Positions 26,730 to 38,156 of a DNA stretch of 64,000 nt are shown piece after piece. The stretch covers positions 162,001 to 226,000 of the forward strand of contig JACVVK020000485.1 of NCBI GenBank assembly GCA_018292915.2, written 5' to 3'. This DNA comes from Batillaria attramentaria (lineage: Eukaryota; Mollusca; Gastropoda; Batillariidae). The notes beneath the pieces were generated by a model. The model made no database searches and was not told where the DNA came from. It was given only the letters and a program-made list of their open reading frames with translations. How positions within the stretch are numbered: position 1 is the first letter of the stretch; every line of letters starts with the position of its first letter. A program made the translations under genes and the position numbers.

Positions 26730-29700
26730 GCAAACGAAGTGTAAATATTCCATTGTGGAGTCCTTTTGCGACTTATCCGTTGAAAAAAAAGTCATACCAG
26801 GAACAGATTTGGCCGCAAAATATTGCTTTGACTCATCCGAAGTGGTTAACACAAGCGTATCCGTGTTATAGGTTGACATTTCTCAACTGTAAAGCACAGA
26901 ATACACCTTTGATACCGCCCGTGACATACGGTATGCAGTCGAGTCGTATGTACAAGTGCGGCTCAGTCGCTTGCCCTTTCACGTGGCTGAGTCATGAAAA
27001 ATGAAATTATCATGATAAGAGGCCGGGAAAAACACCGTCACTTGATTTATACTCCGGCCTCCTGCTCCCACTTCAACCGGGGTGGGTGTGGATCGTGTCG
27101 AGGCGATCACCGTATTCGGCTGTCTTTTTTTTTGTTGTTGTGCTGTTGATGTTAACGGCCCACCGTCTAACATTTCTAGGCTTTCTGCCTTCTCAAAATC
27201 GCCCACGTGGCGAGGACGTTTAAGCCTCAATACGTACGACAGGCTTACAACTTTGTAGGGGGAAAACCTTTCATCGAATGCGCTTAATGGTTGCCTTAGA
27301 ATCAGTCACTTGGGTCACAGTATAGCGTCTGAGACGCTGGCCGGCATGTAAGTTGTGCTAGAAGTGACGGTACCTAGTCGGAGTACTGAGCGGCGATGAC
27401 GTTATCAGTTTGGTTGTCGACTGAGGCGCTGACTGGTAGCTAAGATTTGTCGAGTCCCACTCTGTTCAGGCATGGACGGTAAGCTCGAAAGAAGTCGTAT
27501 TAATTTTCTCTATTAGAAGCCGCAAAGTCACGAAAACGGTTGCCGCGATGGCCTAATGAAACATCTGTCTGGCAAACAGCCTTGAAACTTCGAAAGCGGC
27601 AGTTTTCCCGCTCGGCGGCTTTACGAACATAGATGCTTTAAACGCGACAAACTGAACTTCTGTTGTCAGAAATCAAGTTGTTTGATTGTTTTGGTGGTGT
27701 CAGTCTTTGCTTAGACGGCACATGCACAGTTGGCGGAGTCTCACCAGCTGAGCGCAGGCTGGGATTGAGGATACACTGAGAAGCCGAGACACACAGCGTC
27801 TGCCAGTCTCCTCACACAGCTGACTCGACGTGACTGACTGACTAGGACAACTTCGTGCGGTTGAAGTCCTTGTTCGCAGATCCAGCAAACGCCACTGTAT
27901 TGCATTATACACCGATACACCATTTCGAACGTACGGCACTGAGGCGCACTGACAAGCCGCAACTCGGCCCAGACTTGAACAAAATCTGTCCGGCATGTGT
28001 CACAGTAAAACCTAGGGAAATGTCAGACGGTGTGCTTTTAAGCTCTTAGCCCAGCAGGGCACAATCACGTGCCGCCACTTTCATTTTTCATAGCAAGCAC
28101 AGAGCACGTCAGTGCTAGTGAAACTTACTACACCTCCGACATCCGTGTAGGCGGAGTTACAGCCGAAGGCGGGAAGACTCGAAAAGGTGCAGGGGCGCAT
28201 TGTAAGGCTGAGTCAGTCACCTTTAGGTTCACTCTTCCGGCTGAGACGGTTTGGGCATGCACACGGCAAAAGGCAGTGCTCAATATCAACACATTTCCTC
28301 TCGTATCAAGCGGTTTATGTGTCATCGGAGTGTCGACAGTCAGTTCGTGTCTTGCTTGAACTTGAAACAACCTGGTCTGTCACTGAGGGGGTCTGTTCGT
28401 GTACACTGAGTTGTGACTCGGAAGGACTTATTTCAGTCATACTACAACTTAGTGGCTCATGTTATACACCATACATTCTGTCAGGCTAAACTGAAGGACT
28501 ATACAGTCGGCTGCAGTGAAAACTTGTTCAGGTAAGAGAGAGAGAGAGAGACTGAGAGACGGAGAGAGAGAGAGAGACGGAGAGAGAGAGAGAGAGAGAG
28601 AGAGAGTACCTTATTATCTAATCCGCTTTTTCTGGAGTTATTAAAAGTATATAATAGCATAGTACGGCCGACCGGCCATATCGCAAAGATTATGGTACTC
28701 CTGTAACCTTCGCCTTTTGGTATTACTGTCCAAACCGTGAATCCACAAAAGGTGAAATAATGCTCGGCTGTACACCTCGAAAACAGATTTTATTGGTGGC
28801 GGTAAGGGACAGGAGGGAGTTGACGTCTTTCACTATAGTTACTTTATATCAAACACAGTCTCTCATACTACAAGTGGAAAACCTCGTTTTCCCAGTGAGA
28901 GTGTGTCGAAACGAATTTGTCTCCGCAACAACTTGAATAGTGGAGATCTGTAGTGTATTGTACGTCCCCTCGTGTTCTCTGACCCGTTACACATGCGAAA
29001 GTCATCTGTATAAAGGACATAGGCGCTCGTCAAATTCATGGCACGTAGGTCCTTTTCAAAAATGAAAGTACACATTCGACAGTCTCTATGATCTGGAAGA
29101 AGTGCCTAAGCGCCTGTCAACTCCATAACGGTTAGGCCCTTTTCGTCCCGATGGCGGCGACGGTCTACATGCGAGAGACATCAGGTACTAATTCGCTCTG
29201 ATCTGGGCAACAATGGTCTCCCGTCACGGGAGGATGCTATAAAGATCCACACTTGACCGACTGTCAATGAAAATGTTCCACGTCCATGCCCTCACAATGA
29301 TGCTCAAAGAGACCATGTGACGCTTGCCGGGCGGGCCTCACATAATACCGTGCTACCTTGTTCTCGTCAGTTACACTGTCGTTACCGCACGCAGACGTCG
29401 TCACATGTTGTTAATGACTAGGTACTAGGTCAGGTTAGTTTACACAGTGTGAAACTGTTAGTAGTCTTTCTCAGTCGTGTTTTTGTTCGTTTTGTTTTCC
29501 CGGCAAAGGAAACAGGTTCGGCCGAGTCAAAATATTTTGTACAGACTCCTAGACTCGTATCATCCTCACATGGAGACTATACCCATACCTTGTGAACCTG
29601 GTTTAAAGGTTTTTCTAACATGTTTACGGCTAATGCAGTTAGTTTCGGGTTTTTTTCAGTGTTTTTGTTGTTTTAACTTGGTGTGTGTGTGTGTGGGGGG

Positions 29701-30617
29701 GGGGGGCATTTGTCTGTGTAGGGAATGTAAGGCGTTACAGATACGTTGATCGTATTGACAAAACCTTTCATCGCTGTCTCGGTCATTTTGCTCAGAAACA
29801 TGATTTCATTTAATACATATAGTTCATTTTCTCTGTCTGGCGTAAGTAACCATTGAATTTTGCGATTTTCTTTCATAGCCGTGTACAGAGGCCGGTGCTC
29901 AGTACCGGTAATCTTGTGTTGACAGTCAGTTAACTTGTGGCGGAAACGCGTCACTGACACTAGAACATATTCAGGGTTAAACCGCCATGAGTGTACAAGC
30001 GCATTATTTTATCACAAGTGGACTGGCTGCAGGCCATAGCCTTGTTGCTTCGGAATCTCAGTATGCAGGATCTTCGCTCTTCCCGTGACTTTCACATTAC
30101 TCTCCTTTTTCTGCATTCCGCCATACACTCCAGATTAAAGTCTGCTTTATGATAGTCTCCTTACGCCAATGTGGCAGGTTGGCAGCAATTAAATGTCCGC
30201 TGAAAATGTGTGTCCAACAGTGACAATGTCCCTGTAAATGGACTCGCCAGTGCTATAAAAGGAAATTCACTTTGTCCTCCCTGTCTGCTTGTGTCTGTTC
30301 GTATCACTGGAGATCGTCTCACATCTGCATGTTACTGCTATTTTGTAATTGTGTTTTTGCCGGTAAGTTTCAGTTAGCCGGGGCCTATGTTCTGGGGAGC
30401 TAGTACACTGTAAGTCCAGATCAGTCTTAGTCAGATGATCCGAATGTTTCGGGACCTAGTCATTACTGTCTGTTCTTACGTTACAGACGTCAGTTAAAAG
30501 CGGAGGCTTGCTGTTTGGTCCTATAGCCATGTGGTTATTAGTCCTCTGTCGATTTTATTTAAAAAGGACACGAGCAACGCTTTTACATTCAATATTCAAA
30601 CCTTTCCCAGTGCTAGC
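26730..30617. other. Unassigned non-coding DNA
   Basis: No coding exon supportable. A GA microsatellite lies at 28535-28607. At about 29010-29150 two diverged copies of a roughly 110-bp segment share GCGC-CGTCAA and TAGGTCCTTTTC-like blocks. Confidence 0.35.
28535..28607. repeat. (GA)n microsatellite
   Basis: GA blocks broken by ACTGAGAGACGG and GACGG interruptions. Confidence 0.93.
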
Positions 30618-31036
30618 CCACAGTTTCAACGAAGCATATGCAGCGTTCACGGCAACAGTAAATTTAAAGGGAACAATACAGTCTGGTTGAATTTGAACGA
30701 AACCCTGCAGCCATCAAGACAACAGTAAATTGAGAAACTGAGGCAGTACAGTCTGGTTGAATTTGAACGAAACCATGTAGCCTTCACGACAACAGTAAAT
30801 TGACTGAGAAAGCAGCAATACGTACAGGCTGGCTGAATTTGAACGAAACCATGCAGCCTTCACGACAACAGTAAGCACAGAAAAGGAGCAGTACAGTCTG
30901 GTTGAATTTGAATGAAACCATGCAGCCTTCACGACAACAGTAAAATGAAAAGGGAGCAATACATTCTGGTTGAATTTGAACGACACCATGCAGCATTCAC
31001 GTCAACAGTCAATTGAAAAGGGAGCAATACATTATA
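30618..31036 (+). repeat. Minisatellite, about 70-bp unit, six copies
   Basis: TCTGGTTGAATTTGAACG recurs at 30682, 30752, 30828 (as GCTGGCTG), 30897 and 30965, with periods of 70, 76, 69 and 68 bp. A first partial unit precedes. Each unit also has ATGCAGCCTTCACGACAACA and an A-rich AAAAGGGAGCAATACA-type end. The repetitive minus-strand frames (FKFNQ) are by-products. Confidence 0.93.
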
Positions 31037-31555
31037 CACTTCATGGTTAAATAAGAATTATGAGATCGTTTTCCGGGCGACCAATTACCACTCTTAAAAA
31101 CGCTCTCTGTTGCAAGCAAGGGAAGCTTGGTGTCGAGGGCACGGTCCTGTGTAAACATTGGCGACATTTGACAGGTGAGATTTCCCGCCTTCGTCCTTCC
31201 CTGTCGTCTGCAGTGTCAATATTTCTCAATTTTCTTGGGACGCTTCATCTTACGGATTCGTCTCACAAACTCGTTACTGGTATGTGGTATGTGCCTGTGC
31301 AGTTTTTAATATCTGAATCATCAGTTGTGCTAGCCCGCTGTTTTAAGTGCTTTGATTTCAAAATGCGATGCGTCTCTTTGAAGTGGATGAATGCCTTGGT
31401 TTGTGAGGGTTTAGGAATGTGCTCTTTATGTTCAGGGTGGAGTGTTTTAATGCTGGCGACTCAACAGGTATGATGTAGTTCACTTCTTTTTTTTTTCTTT
31501 TAACTTGCATTACTTTCAGTTTTATTCAAACTGGTCCATTTCTTCAAAATCGGGT

Positions 31556-31737
31556 GGGGATCTGGGATAGCCGAGCTCAGTGATCAGTGAAGCGTTGCGT
31601 TTTCAGTGCTCGGGTCGTGTGATCAAAATTAATCTGACTGGGAGTTAAATGTATGTGTTGGATTTTTCTAGTCGCCCCGTCCTTGATGTCATCCTTGTGT
31701 GGTGGGATAAGACGTTAAACGCGCAAATAACCCACCC
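31556..31737 (+). mobile_element. SINE-A-like copy, strongly diverged
   Basis: Retains GGGATAGCCGAGCTCAGTG, GCTCGGGTCGTG, CGCCCCGTCCTTGATG, GTGTGGTGGGATAAGACGTT and CCCACCC. The B box is destroyed. It is either an old copy or a sister subfamily. Confidence 0.62.
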
Positions 31738-31796
31738 TTTAACAAATCGGGATCGGTGTGCATGCACAATTTCATTTGTTTAAAATTATGATTATT

Positions 31797-32215
31797 TTTA
31801 GCTTGTGGCCACGACGAGTGCTTTGAGTCCAGGCACATGTACTTCACGTTTTGCAGGTCGTATGTGCAATTTCAAGCATAACTGTCGTTTTAGTTTTTTA
31901 TCCCCTAGTTTGTGGCCAAAATAGTTATGTAGCCAACGTGTGCTTTAAGTCTAGGTACCTATATTCCGTTTCACTTTTCTCAGGTCGTAACATACAGAGC
32001 TCATCTGGTTGCCGAACAGTCGGTTTCGCTGTCTTTGTTGTGTGTTTTTCCCCTTGTAGCTTGTCAGTGGCCAAGACAATCAGTTTACGTAGCCAACGCC
32101 GGCGTGCTGTGAGTCCAAGTACACTTGTGTTTTCAGCTTCTTCAAGTGCGGGTCCGGCGTAGGTGTAACTTACAGCACTCGGTCGTGTGTCAGACAGTCG
32201 GTTCAGTTGGCCTGT
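31797..32215 (+). repeat. Three diverged tandem copies of a 107-151-bp unit
   Basis: Units start TTAGCTTGTGGCCA (31798), CTAGTTTGTGGCCAA (31905) and GTAGCTTGTCAGTGGCC (32056). They share TAGCCAACG, GTGCTNTNAGTCNAGG and GTTTTGCAGGTCGT-like blocks. The 103-codon frame across them is not conserved protein. Confidence 0.7.
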
Positions 32216-32790
32216 GCGTGTTGGTGGGAGTGTTTGCTATACTTTAAAGATCAGGAGGGCGGGACAGGTCGGCATGTTCAGCCACCCCCCCCCCTCTCTC
32301 TCTCTCTCTCAGCACTTCCTCAGTATGAGTCAACATGCGGTTTTGACAATCACTGATGTACAGGTCATCACTGATGTCAGTTGCCGTCATCGCGTCTAAA
32401 AAGTAGTCTATATCCGCGATACACCTGTTTCCTGTTAGCGACAGTCTGGATGCAAGACTTAGGACCGGCGTGTTGCACGGTGACGGATCCGGGAGAAAAA
32501 AAAAAGAAGAAGATTTTGGGTGTGTGATGGGAGTGTGTGGCCAGGGAAGGGGGGGGGGGAATGACGTCATTCATTTGTTCGTTGTTTTGCATTACACCGT
32601 GTTTAATAACTTCATTTCGTTTGCTGCCATGTGAGAGGCAACTCTGCGCAACGAATGCTTGGGACTAGGTGATGACATATGATATACCATTGTTAGGCTC
32701 TCTTACGCTGCTGTCGGCGTTTGTCAGTCCATCGTACTGTCTGTCTGCCCGCTGTTTGTCTCTCTCTCTCTCTCTCTCTCACGCACACAC

Positions 32791-32967
32791 GGGGAGCCGG
32801 GGATGGCCGAATGGTAGAGCGTTGGACTTCTAATGCTCTGTCGTGAGTTCGTATCCCGGCTGGGGCCAACTATTTGTGCTGGCTTTTTCATCGTTGCCCC
32901 GAGTCTTTGATATCACCCGTATGTGGTGGAAAAGGACGTTAAAACCCCCAAACACCCACCCACCCAC

Positions 32968-32969
<2 letters not shown>
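32791..32969 (+). mobile_element. SINE-A copy inserted in a CA/CT microsatellite
   Basis: Near-consensus, full-length, directly preceded by ACGCACACAC and followed by a (CA)n run, so the target was itself simple sequence. Confidence 0.92.

Positions 32970-33013
<44 letters not shown>
32970..33013. repeat. (CA)n microsatellite
   Basis: About 21 CA units abutting the 3' tail of the SINE-A copy. Confidence 0.93.
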
Positions 33014-33015
<2 letters not shown>

Positions 33016-33466
33016 CAAAATAGCATACACAAATTATCACCAAAACAAATCAGTATGCGTGTATGACAGCGGACAGTCCAAAGTCCTCGAAGTTTCCCCA
33101 CTGACCTCACAACACTGACGGCCGGGAATCCACCAGTGTTCTTGTGTACCAAGTTGTACGTTGCCTCTTTCAGTGTGTGTCAAGTGGCGCCTGTCTATTT
33201 GTAAGAGCGCACCAGCGCGTGCTATGGTCGCCTCCCTCTCATTAGTTACGGCAAAGTCCACAACACACCTGAACCTTTCTCCTCTACCTGTACTTTACCT
33301 TTTAATTTGTCAGGCATGAAAGGAGACTGAGATGCGGGCGAAGCGAAATAAGAAACAGATTCACAGCAGGATACAGTAGGAAGCAAAGTAGCAGGGGTGG
33401 GCGCGGTTTAAACTGAATGTGAACAGGTTTCATGACAGTGGTGTTGGTTGCTGTACAGAGGTAAGG

Positions 33467-33499
<33 letters not shown>

Positions 33500-34079
33500 G
33501 AGTCGAGGGGGAGAAGGGTTACGCTGAGAAGTACAGGCGACTTGGTGTCGGACTCATCTGGCAGTCTGAAGGGGCGGGGGATTTACAAAACAAACATTCT
33601 CTCTCTCTCTCTCCGTCCGTGATTGTGTGTGTGTGTCTGTGTGTCTGTGTCTGTGTGTGTCTGTGTCTGTGTGTGTGTTTCACTGTATCAGTGTATGTCT
33701 ATTCATCTCCACTTTATATGACGGCAGCGACAGTTGCACAAAAGCCGGATGCACCTGTAAACCCCTGTCATTCGGCCTTTATGCAACATTGAACCATCTG
33801 AAAGCCGCCAGCACGTAGACAAACACTGAAATTTACAGCATGTATACATCAGTCGACAAGTGATACGCGGTTTTCTACAGGTCCAGACAAAACTACATGA
33901 AGCATACAAGTGTGTGCTCGGGAACTGATATTGCGTGCATTCTCGTTTACCAGGTTAACTCAGTTCCTGCCGGGTAAGTCAGTTTGTGGTGTTCTGCACC
34001 ACTGGTCTCACTAAAAAAAAAAATCATAATTAATTTCATTTATATTTGGCTCAGCGGGAGTGTAACTGACACTCTGGGC
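33014..34079. other. Non-coding stretch with GT and CT microsatellites
   Basis: GT at about 33467-33498, CT then GT/CTGTGT at about 33598-33679. No coding exon recognised. Confidence 0.4.
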
Positions 34080-34360
34080 TCGTATGTAAAACTCGAGTTT
34101 AACTTAACCCACTACGGGCCTAACCCAGACTAGGACAAAAGAAACCCCGAAACAAAATTAAACAAAAAAGGAAGCGAAGAAAGAAAGACAAAAATCCTTC
34201 TATAACGGCATAGGCACCTTGCTGGAATGGACCCGCTTCCTGATTAAAAAAAAAAACCAATTAAAAAAAAACAACAGAAAATTTAGCCCTAGAGCTAGTT
34301 TTGTTCGAGGTTAGACTCTAACCCGGGGCTAAACTCCCTAACCCCGACTTTTACATACTC
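34080..34360. mobile_element. Inverted-repeat element, family X, complete copy
   Basis: The left end CGTATGTAAAACTCGAGTTTA and the right end, read on the minus strand as AGTATGTAAAAGTCGGGGTT, form diverged terminal inverted repeats extending about 60 bp through GGGCC/GGGGC and TAACCC blocks. The centre has GGCATAGGCACCTTGCTG, two A runs and CCTAGAGCTAGTTTTGTTCG. The same centre and right end recur at 43210-43358. Confidence 0.7.
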
Positions 34361-34394
34361 ACTGATGTTTGCTCACTGATTATACTCACTGATG

Positions 34395-34600
34395 TTTGCT
34401 GCAGTAAGAGCCGTCAAGGAACCGTTAAAATTGCCTGACTTTCGCATACAGGGCCCAAGCGGGAAAAGTGGGAAACTCGTGCGCGATAGGGAATGTGTTA
34501 AGTTGAATGAGACTGCTGACGCAAGTGTAGCTAGACTACTTGAACATTGCGGAGAGGGTAAACAAATAAGACGCTTAAACTGTGCCTGTAACATCATTGT
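34395..34600 (+). repeat. Unclassified interspersed repeat, copy 1
   Basis: Shares GTTTGCTGCA, GCCGTCAAGGAACCGTTAA, GCCTGACTTTCGCATACAG and ACTCGTGCGCG with 46510-46650, and a middle part with 38712-38830. Its class is unknown. Confidence 0.65.
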
Positions 34601-34684
34601 ATAGAGTGTACTGGTGCATTCATGGTGTAGAAAGAGACGTTGCATTTGTCATCATTCATACGGGTGTGTATCACTACACGTCAC

Positions 34685-34864
34685 GGGGAGCCAGGGTGGC
34701 CGAATGGTAGAGCGTTGGACTTCTAATGCTCGGGTCGTGAGTTAATTCGTATAACGGCTGGGGCCAAATATTTGTGCTGGCTTTTTCATCGTTGCCAAGT
34801 CTTTGATATCACCCGTATGTGGTGGAAAAAGGACGTTAAACTCCCCAACACCCCCCCCCCCCCA
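34685..34864 (+). mobile_element. SINE-A copy with 12-bp target duplication
   Basis: Near-consensus copy flanked by ACTACACGTCAC at 34673-34684 and 34865-34876, perfect over 12 bp. The tail is C-rich. Confidence 0.95.
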
Positions 34865-34908
34865 ACTACACGTCACAGTGTCAGTCTCCTGTTCAGTACA
34901 CTCGCAAG

Positions 34909-35167
34909 CAACCCTGTTCCGGGTCCGTCGATAACTCTACGTCCCTGCGACGACGGCCAAGTCGGGCTAACCGAGACCGAGCCGAGCTAAGTGATACCTG
35001 GGAAGGAAAAAACAAAAATACTCAGTGACAAGGAAAGTGGACAGTTGCAAACAACTTTGAGGTCCCTGTGTTATTTCACAGTGTGCACGAAAGCGGCGAA
35101 AACTGTCGCATTCACCAGCACAGTACATTCTTAGCCTAGAGTTATCGACGGACCCGGAATAGGGTTG
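34909..35167. mobile_element. Terminal-inverted-repeat element with 9-bp target duplication
   Basis: The first 31 bp (starting CAACCCTGTTCCGGG) and the last 31 bp are reverse complements with a single mismatch. The element is bordered by ACTCGCAAG at 34900-34908 and 35168-35176. A 9-bp duplication is typical of Mutator-like elements and close to hAT (8 bp). There is no transposase, so it is non-autonomous. A partial copy is at 59950-60056. Confidence 0.87.
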
Positions 35168-35510
35168 ACTCGCAAGAAGCACACGTCTTCACTGAAAACG
35201 TTAGGCAACGGCGGTACACAACTCTCGTGGACGTTGACCCTGAAAGCCTGTCTTGCAAGTGGATGGTGGATTCTTACGGCTGTTAACTATTTATCGTGTG
35301 GGAGGAGTACTTTAAGTGAGGTTCCTCTCGCCTTTTATTTGAATTGTGGAGTGGAAGATGCATAACAACTCTGGCACTATTTCTGTAACTATCAAACCTC
35401 TGTCCAAAAATACTGCCAGTGTCGTTTCATGATCTGCCTGGGGAAGTTACATCTATCTTTGAACGCAGGAAGGCCGACCAAAGACTATAGTGTAATGGGT
35501 CTGCAGTCTC

Positions 35511-35652
35511 TGATCCGACATACTCGGGTCGTGAGTTTGAATCCCTGCTGGGGTCATATAATTATTTGTGCTGGCCTTTTTCTCGTTGTCCCAGTCTTTG
35601 GTATCACCCTTATGTGGCGGAGAAGGCCGTTAAACCCTCAAACAGCCATCCC
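35511..35652 (+). mobile_element. SINE-A copy, head degraded
   Basis: B-box-like GAGTTTGAATCCC, body with an insertion (CATATAATTATTTG), GTCTTTGGTATCACCC and a truncated tail. It ends about 150 bp before the sulfotransferase-like gene. Confidence 0.75.
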
Positions 35653-35807
35653 TCTGATCCGATGGCGTTTCGGGGAAGGGGGTGGGGGACCCTCTCTTCG
35701 AGGAAATTAATTTTGACACCAGAAGATACTGTAGCAGAAGGCAAAGCATTTACCACACAGACAACTTGACATCGTTAACATGGTGACTCTCTCTGTTGCA
35801 GACCATC

Positions 35808-36026
35808 ATGGATCAACGGAGCGAGACGAACCACCTGGAGAACATCAGCGTGGCCATGAACGTGGCCCGGGACTGGGTGCTGCTGGCCATGTCCTTCATG
35901 CTGTACGTGCTGACCCGCTGGATGGTGGTCACGCTGCAGAAGTTCACCTGGGCCGTCTGGGGCATCGAGCGCGTGCGGAGAGACGCCAGGAGGGGGCTGC
36001 AGTTCAAGCAGAGCGCACACGTGCAG
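35808..36026 (+). CDS. Sulfotransferase-like gene, exon 1 (residues 1-73)
   Basis: Preceded by CTCTCTGTTGCAG at 35789-35801, which looks like a true acceptor, so an upstream untranslated exon is probable. The donor is CAG|GTAAGG in phase 0. After the membrane segment the chain is strongly basic (RVRRDARR). Confidence 0.82.
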
Positions 36027-37666
36027 GTAAGGCTACAGAAGGAGAATCCCTTTACTCGTCCTTGTTGTCAGTCAGTGACTGTAGCGTCGTGGGTTTATGT
36101 TGTTGTTGATCACTTACGATCCTTCAGAAATCCATAAACCCAGTCATGGCTCTCTGGGTCCGTGTCAATGTTCTGACATGCAGGGGAGCCGGGATATCCG
36201 AATAGTAGAGCGTTGGACCTTGAGTGCTCGGGGCGTAAGTTCGAATCCGGGCTGGAGCCAAATATTTGCTCTGGCCTTTTTTTGGTTGCCCAATCTTTGA
36301 TATCACCTGTACGTGGTGGGAAAGGACGCTAAACTCCCCGAAACGCAACGCACACTCCAGGTCATGCAAACCTACCGTTGTTTAGAAGAAAAGAAAAAGT
36401 CGGTAGAAGCTATGACACGAAACGTACTTTTGAGTGACGGCTCAGTGCCATCAGCTATTAGTTTTCAGCCGTTAGATTCTTCGGCTTTGACTGGTGATAT
36501 TAATTAACGCAAACTCTGGTTTTGTTTCCTTTGTGCAGGAGGTGCTATGGCGACGCAAGCTCAACTCTTACGCTGTGGCTGACGTTGCGGACTTCATCAC
36601 CAAGCACCGCGAGTTCAAACACCCGTCTTACGTCCTCCGTCCCAACGTCTCCCTCTACTGCGTCACAAGGAACGAGGCGGTTTTCGTGGAGACCCCTGAA
36701 GGGGAAGACGTGTACAGCGGCGGCCCACTTTACCTCCGGCAGTTCGCGCTGGCTCAGCGGGTCATCACCATGCCTCTTGCATCCTTCCACAAAACGGCGT
36801 CTGACGTCGGCCCTCCCCGAGTACCGTTCACCTGGCTCAGCTGCACGTCCCGCTCGGGGTCCTCCCTCCTGGCGCACGTGCTGGGCAGCGCCCGTAACAT
36901 GCGCGTGCTGCACGAGCCTGACGCCCTCACGTGCCTGGGGAGGCTCCTCCGGGACAAGGCGCTGGCGTCCGGGGAGTACTCCCAGCTCCTGGCCAGCGCC
37001 GTCATGCTCCTGTGTAAACCCGACGACCGGTGTGGCGCCCTGTTGCTGAAGGCCCGGCCCTGTATCACTAGGATGGTGGAGGACGTGTACACGGCCATCC
37101 CGCGCGCTCGCTACCTCTTCCTCTACCGCAACAGCCTCAAGTCGCTCAACTCGTGCCTGGCTGTCGCTGCCGGTGACCCCGCTACACGCGCCATGCGCAT
37201 GGTGCTGGACAGTAAAGTGCTGTCCACTATCTTCCCGTGCGGTAGGAAGTGGCTGTACGCGGCTGAAGCAGGGATCAACGAGAAACCGAGCGCCGCCATC
37301 CGCCCCAACACGTTGACCGCGTCGGGGATCGCGACAGCCGCCTGGGCAGCCGGAGTGGCTCGCGCGGCCGAGTTCAGAGACAAAGGCATTCCTTTACGAG
37401 CGCTGCTGTACGAAGACATCATGCGCAACCCTAGGGCAGCGTGTGAGCAGCTGTTCAAGCTGCTGGAGCTGCGTCCCGAGCACGTGCCTGACGCTGTGCA
37501 AGTGTTCCGTCAGGATTTCAACCGCAGCCCGCCCTTACCGCAGATGGACACGCGGCGCGCGCTGCCTCACGAAGCCAGGCAAGAGGCGGACTTTGTGCTG
37601 AAGAAATACGGTCTGCCCAAACTGGGAGAACGTGTCGAGTTGCCGGGACTGGTCAAGTTTGACTAG
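35808..37666 (+). CDS. Membrane-anchored sulfotransferase-like protein, two coding exons
   Basis: Joined exons 35808-36026 and 36539-37666 give 448 residues. Exon 1 starts at an ATG in good context (ATCATGG) and encodes a short N terminus and one membrane segment (residues 23-43), so a type II Golgi-type topology is likely. In exon 2, SCTSRSGSSLL (174-184) matches the 5'-phosphosulfate-binding loop of PAPS sulfotransferases, and LYRNSLKSLNSC holds R270 and S278 eight residues apart, as in the 3'-phosphate site. RALLYEDIMRNPRAACEQLFKLL (about 356-378, partly quoted) resembles the C-terminal helix region of the family. The acceptor substrate is unknown; carbohydrate is plausible. The region 74-165 has no recognised domain. 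Exon 2 is GC-rich, unlike its flanks. A SINE-A copy sits in the intron. A different P-loop family cannot be excluded. Confidence 0.82.
36183..36345 (+). mobile_element. SINE-A copy in the sulfotransferase-like intron
   Basis: Full-length but diverged (GATATCCGAATAGTAGAG head, AAGTTCGAATCC B box, CTCTGG variant body). It lies in sense orientation in the only coding intron. Confidence 0.87.
36539..37666 (+). CDS. Sulfotransferase-like gene, exon 2 (residues 74-448)
   Basis: A large 3' coding exon carrying the whole catalytic-type domain; acceptor TTTGTGCAG, stop TAG at 37664-37666. The open frame continues 45 bp into the intron upstream, but the splice site and phase-0 join to exon 1 make the spliced form more likely than an ATG at 36494. 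Confidence 0.88.
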   Translation, partial: EVLWRRKLNSYAVADVADFITKHREFKHPSYVLRPNVSLYCVTRNEAVFVETPEGEDVYSGGPLYLRQFALAQRVITMPLASFHKTASDVGPPRVPFTWLSCTSRSGSSLLAHVLGSARNMRVLHEPDALTCLGRLLRDKALASGEYSQLLASAVMLLCKPDDRCGALLLKARPCITRMVEDVYTAIPRARYLFLYRNSLKSLNSCLAVAAGDPATRAMRMVLDSKVLSTIFPCGRKWLYAAEAGINEKPSAAIRPNTLTASGIATAAWAAGVARAAEFRDKGIPLRALLYEDIMRNPRAACEQLFKLLELRPEHVPDAVQVFRQDFNRSPPLPQMDTRRALPHEARQEADFVLKKYGLPKLGERVELPGLVKFD

Positions 37667-37991
37667 TTCAGGCCGTCATGGACTTGACGTAGTATTTCTT
37701 GAAGATGTGGGTGTTTCGGTGCCCTGGCTGGAAAGGATCTGCCTGTGTCCCCTTTGATCACAAACTCGTCTTTGAGGGTGGAACCCAGCACACCTCGAAA
37801 AGGCAAACAGCTGGTTCAGCACGTAAAAGCATCCTGTAGCCTGTTCTGGTCGATATGTCTTGCTTTAGGGTCCTCGAATGAAACACATTACGGTTCACAG
37901 ACTGCAGAAACATCAATGGCCTACTCTGCTCTACAATTTCTACTGACATCACGCCTCATGTACCAAAAGCTGCCAAAACCTGTCAATGTTT
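37667..37991. other. Putative 3' untranslated region
   Basis: Follows the stop of the sulfotransferase-like gene. No AATAAA is seen before the SINE-A copy, so the cleavage site cannot be placed. Confidence 0.35.
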
Positions 37992-38156
37992 GGGGAGTCG
38001 GGGTGGCCGAATGGTAGAGCGTTGGACTTCTAATGCTAGGGTCGTGAGTTCGTATCCCGGCTGGGGTCAAATATTTGTGCTGGCTTTTTCGTCGTTGCCC
38101 CGTCTTTGATATCACCCTATGTGGTGTAAAAGGACGTCAAACCCCCAAACACCCAC
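37992..38156 (+). mobile_element. SINE-A copy with 13-bp target duplication
   Basis: Near-consensus copy flanked by CCTGTCAATGTTT (37979-37991) and CCTGTCAATATTT (38157-38169), one mismatch in 13. Confidence 0.95.

Noticed and set aside
30618..31036. CRISPR-like repeat array
   Set aside because: Units are contiguous tandem repeats of about 70 bp with related intervening DNA in a eukaryotic genome.
31060..31473. 137-codon plus-strand frame
   Set aside because: No domain or signal peptide; adjoins minisatellites; no evidence of coding.
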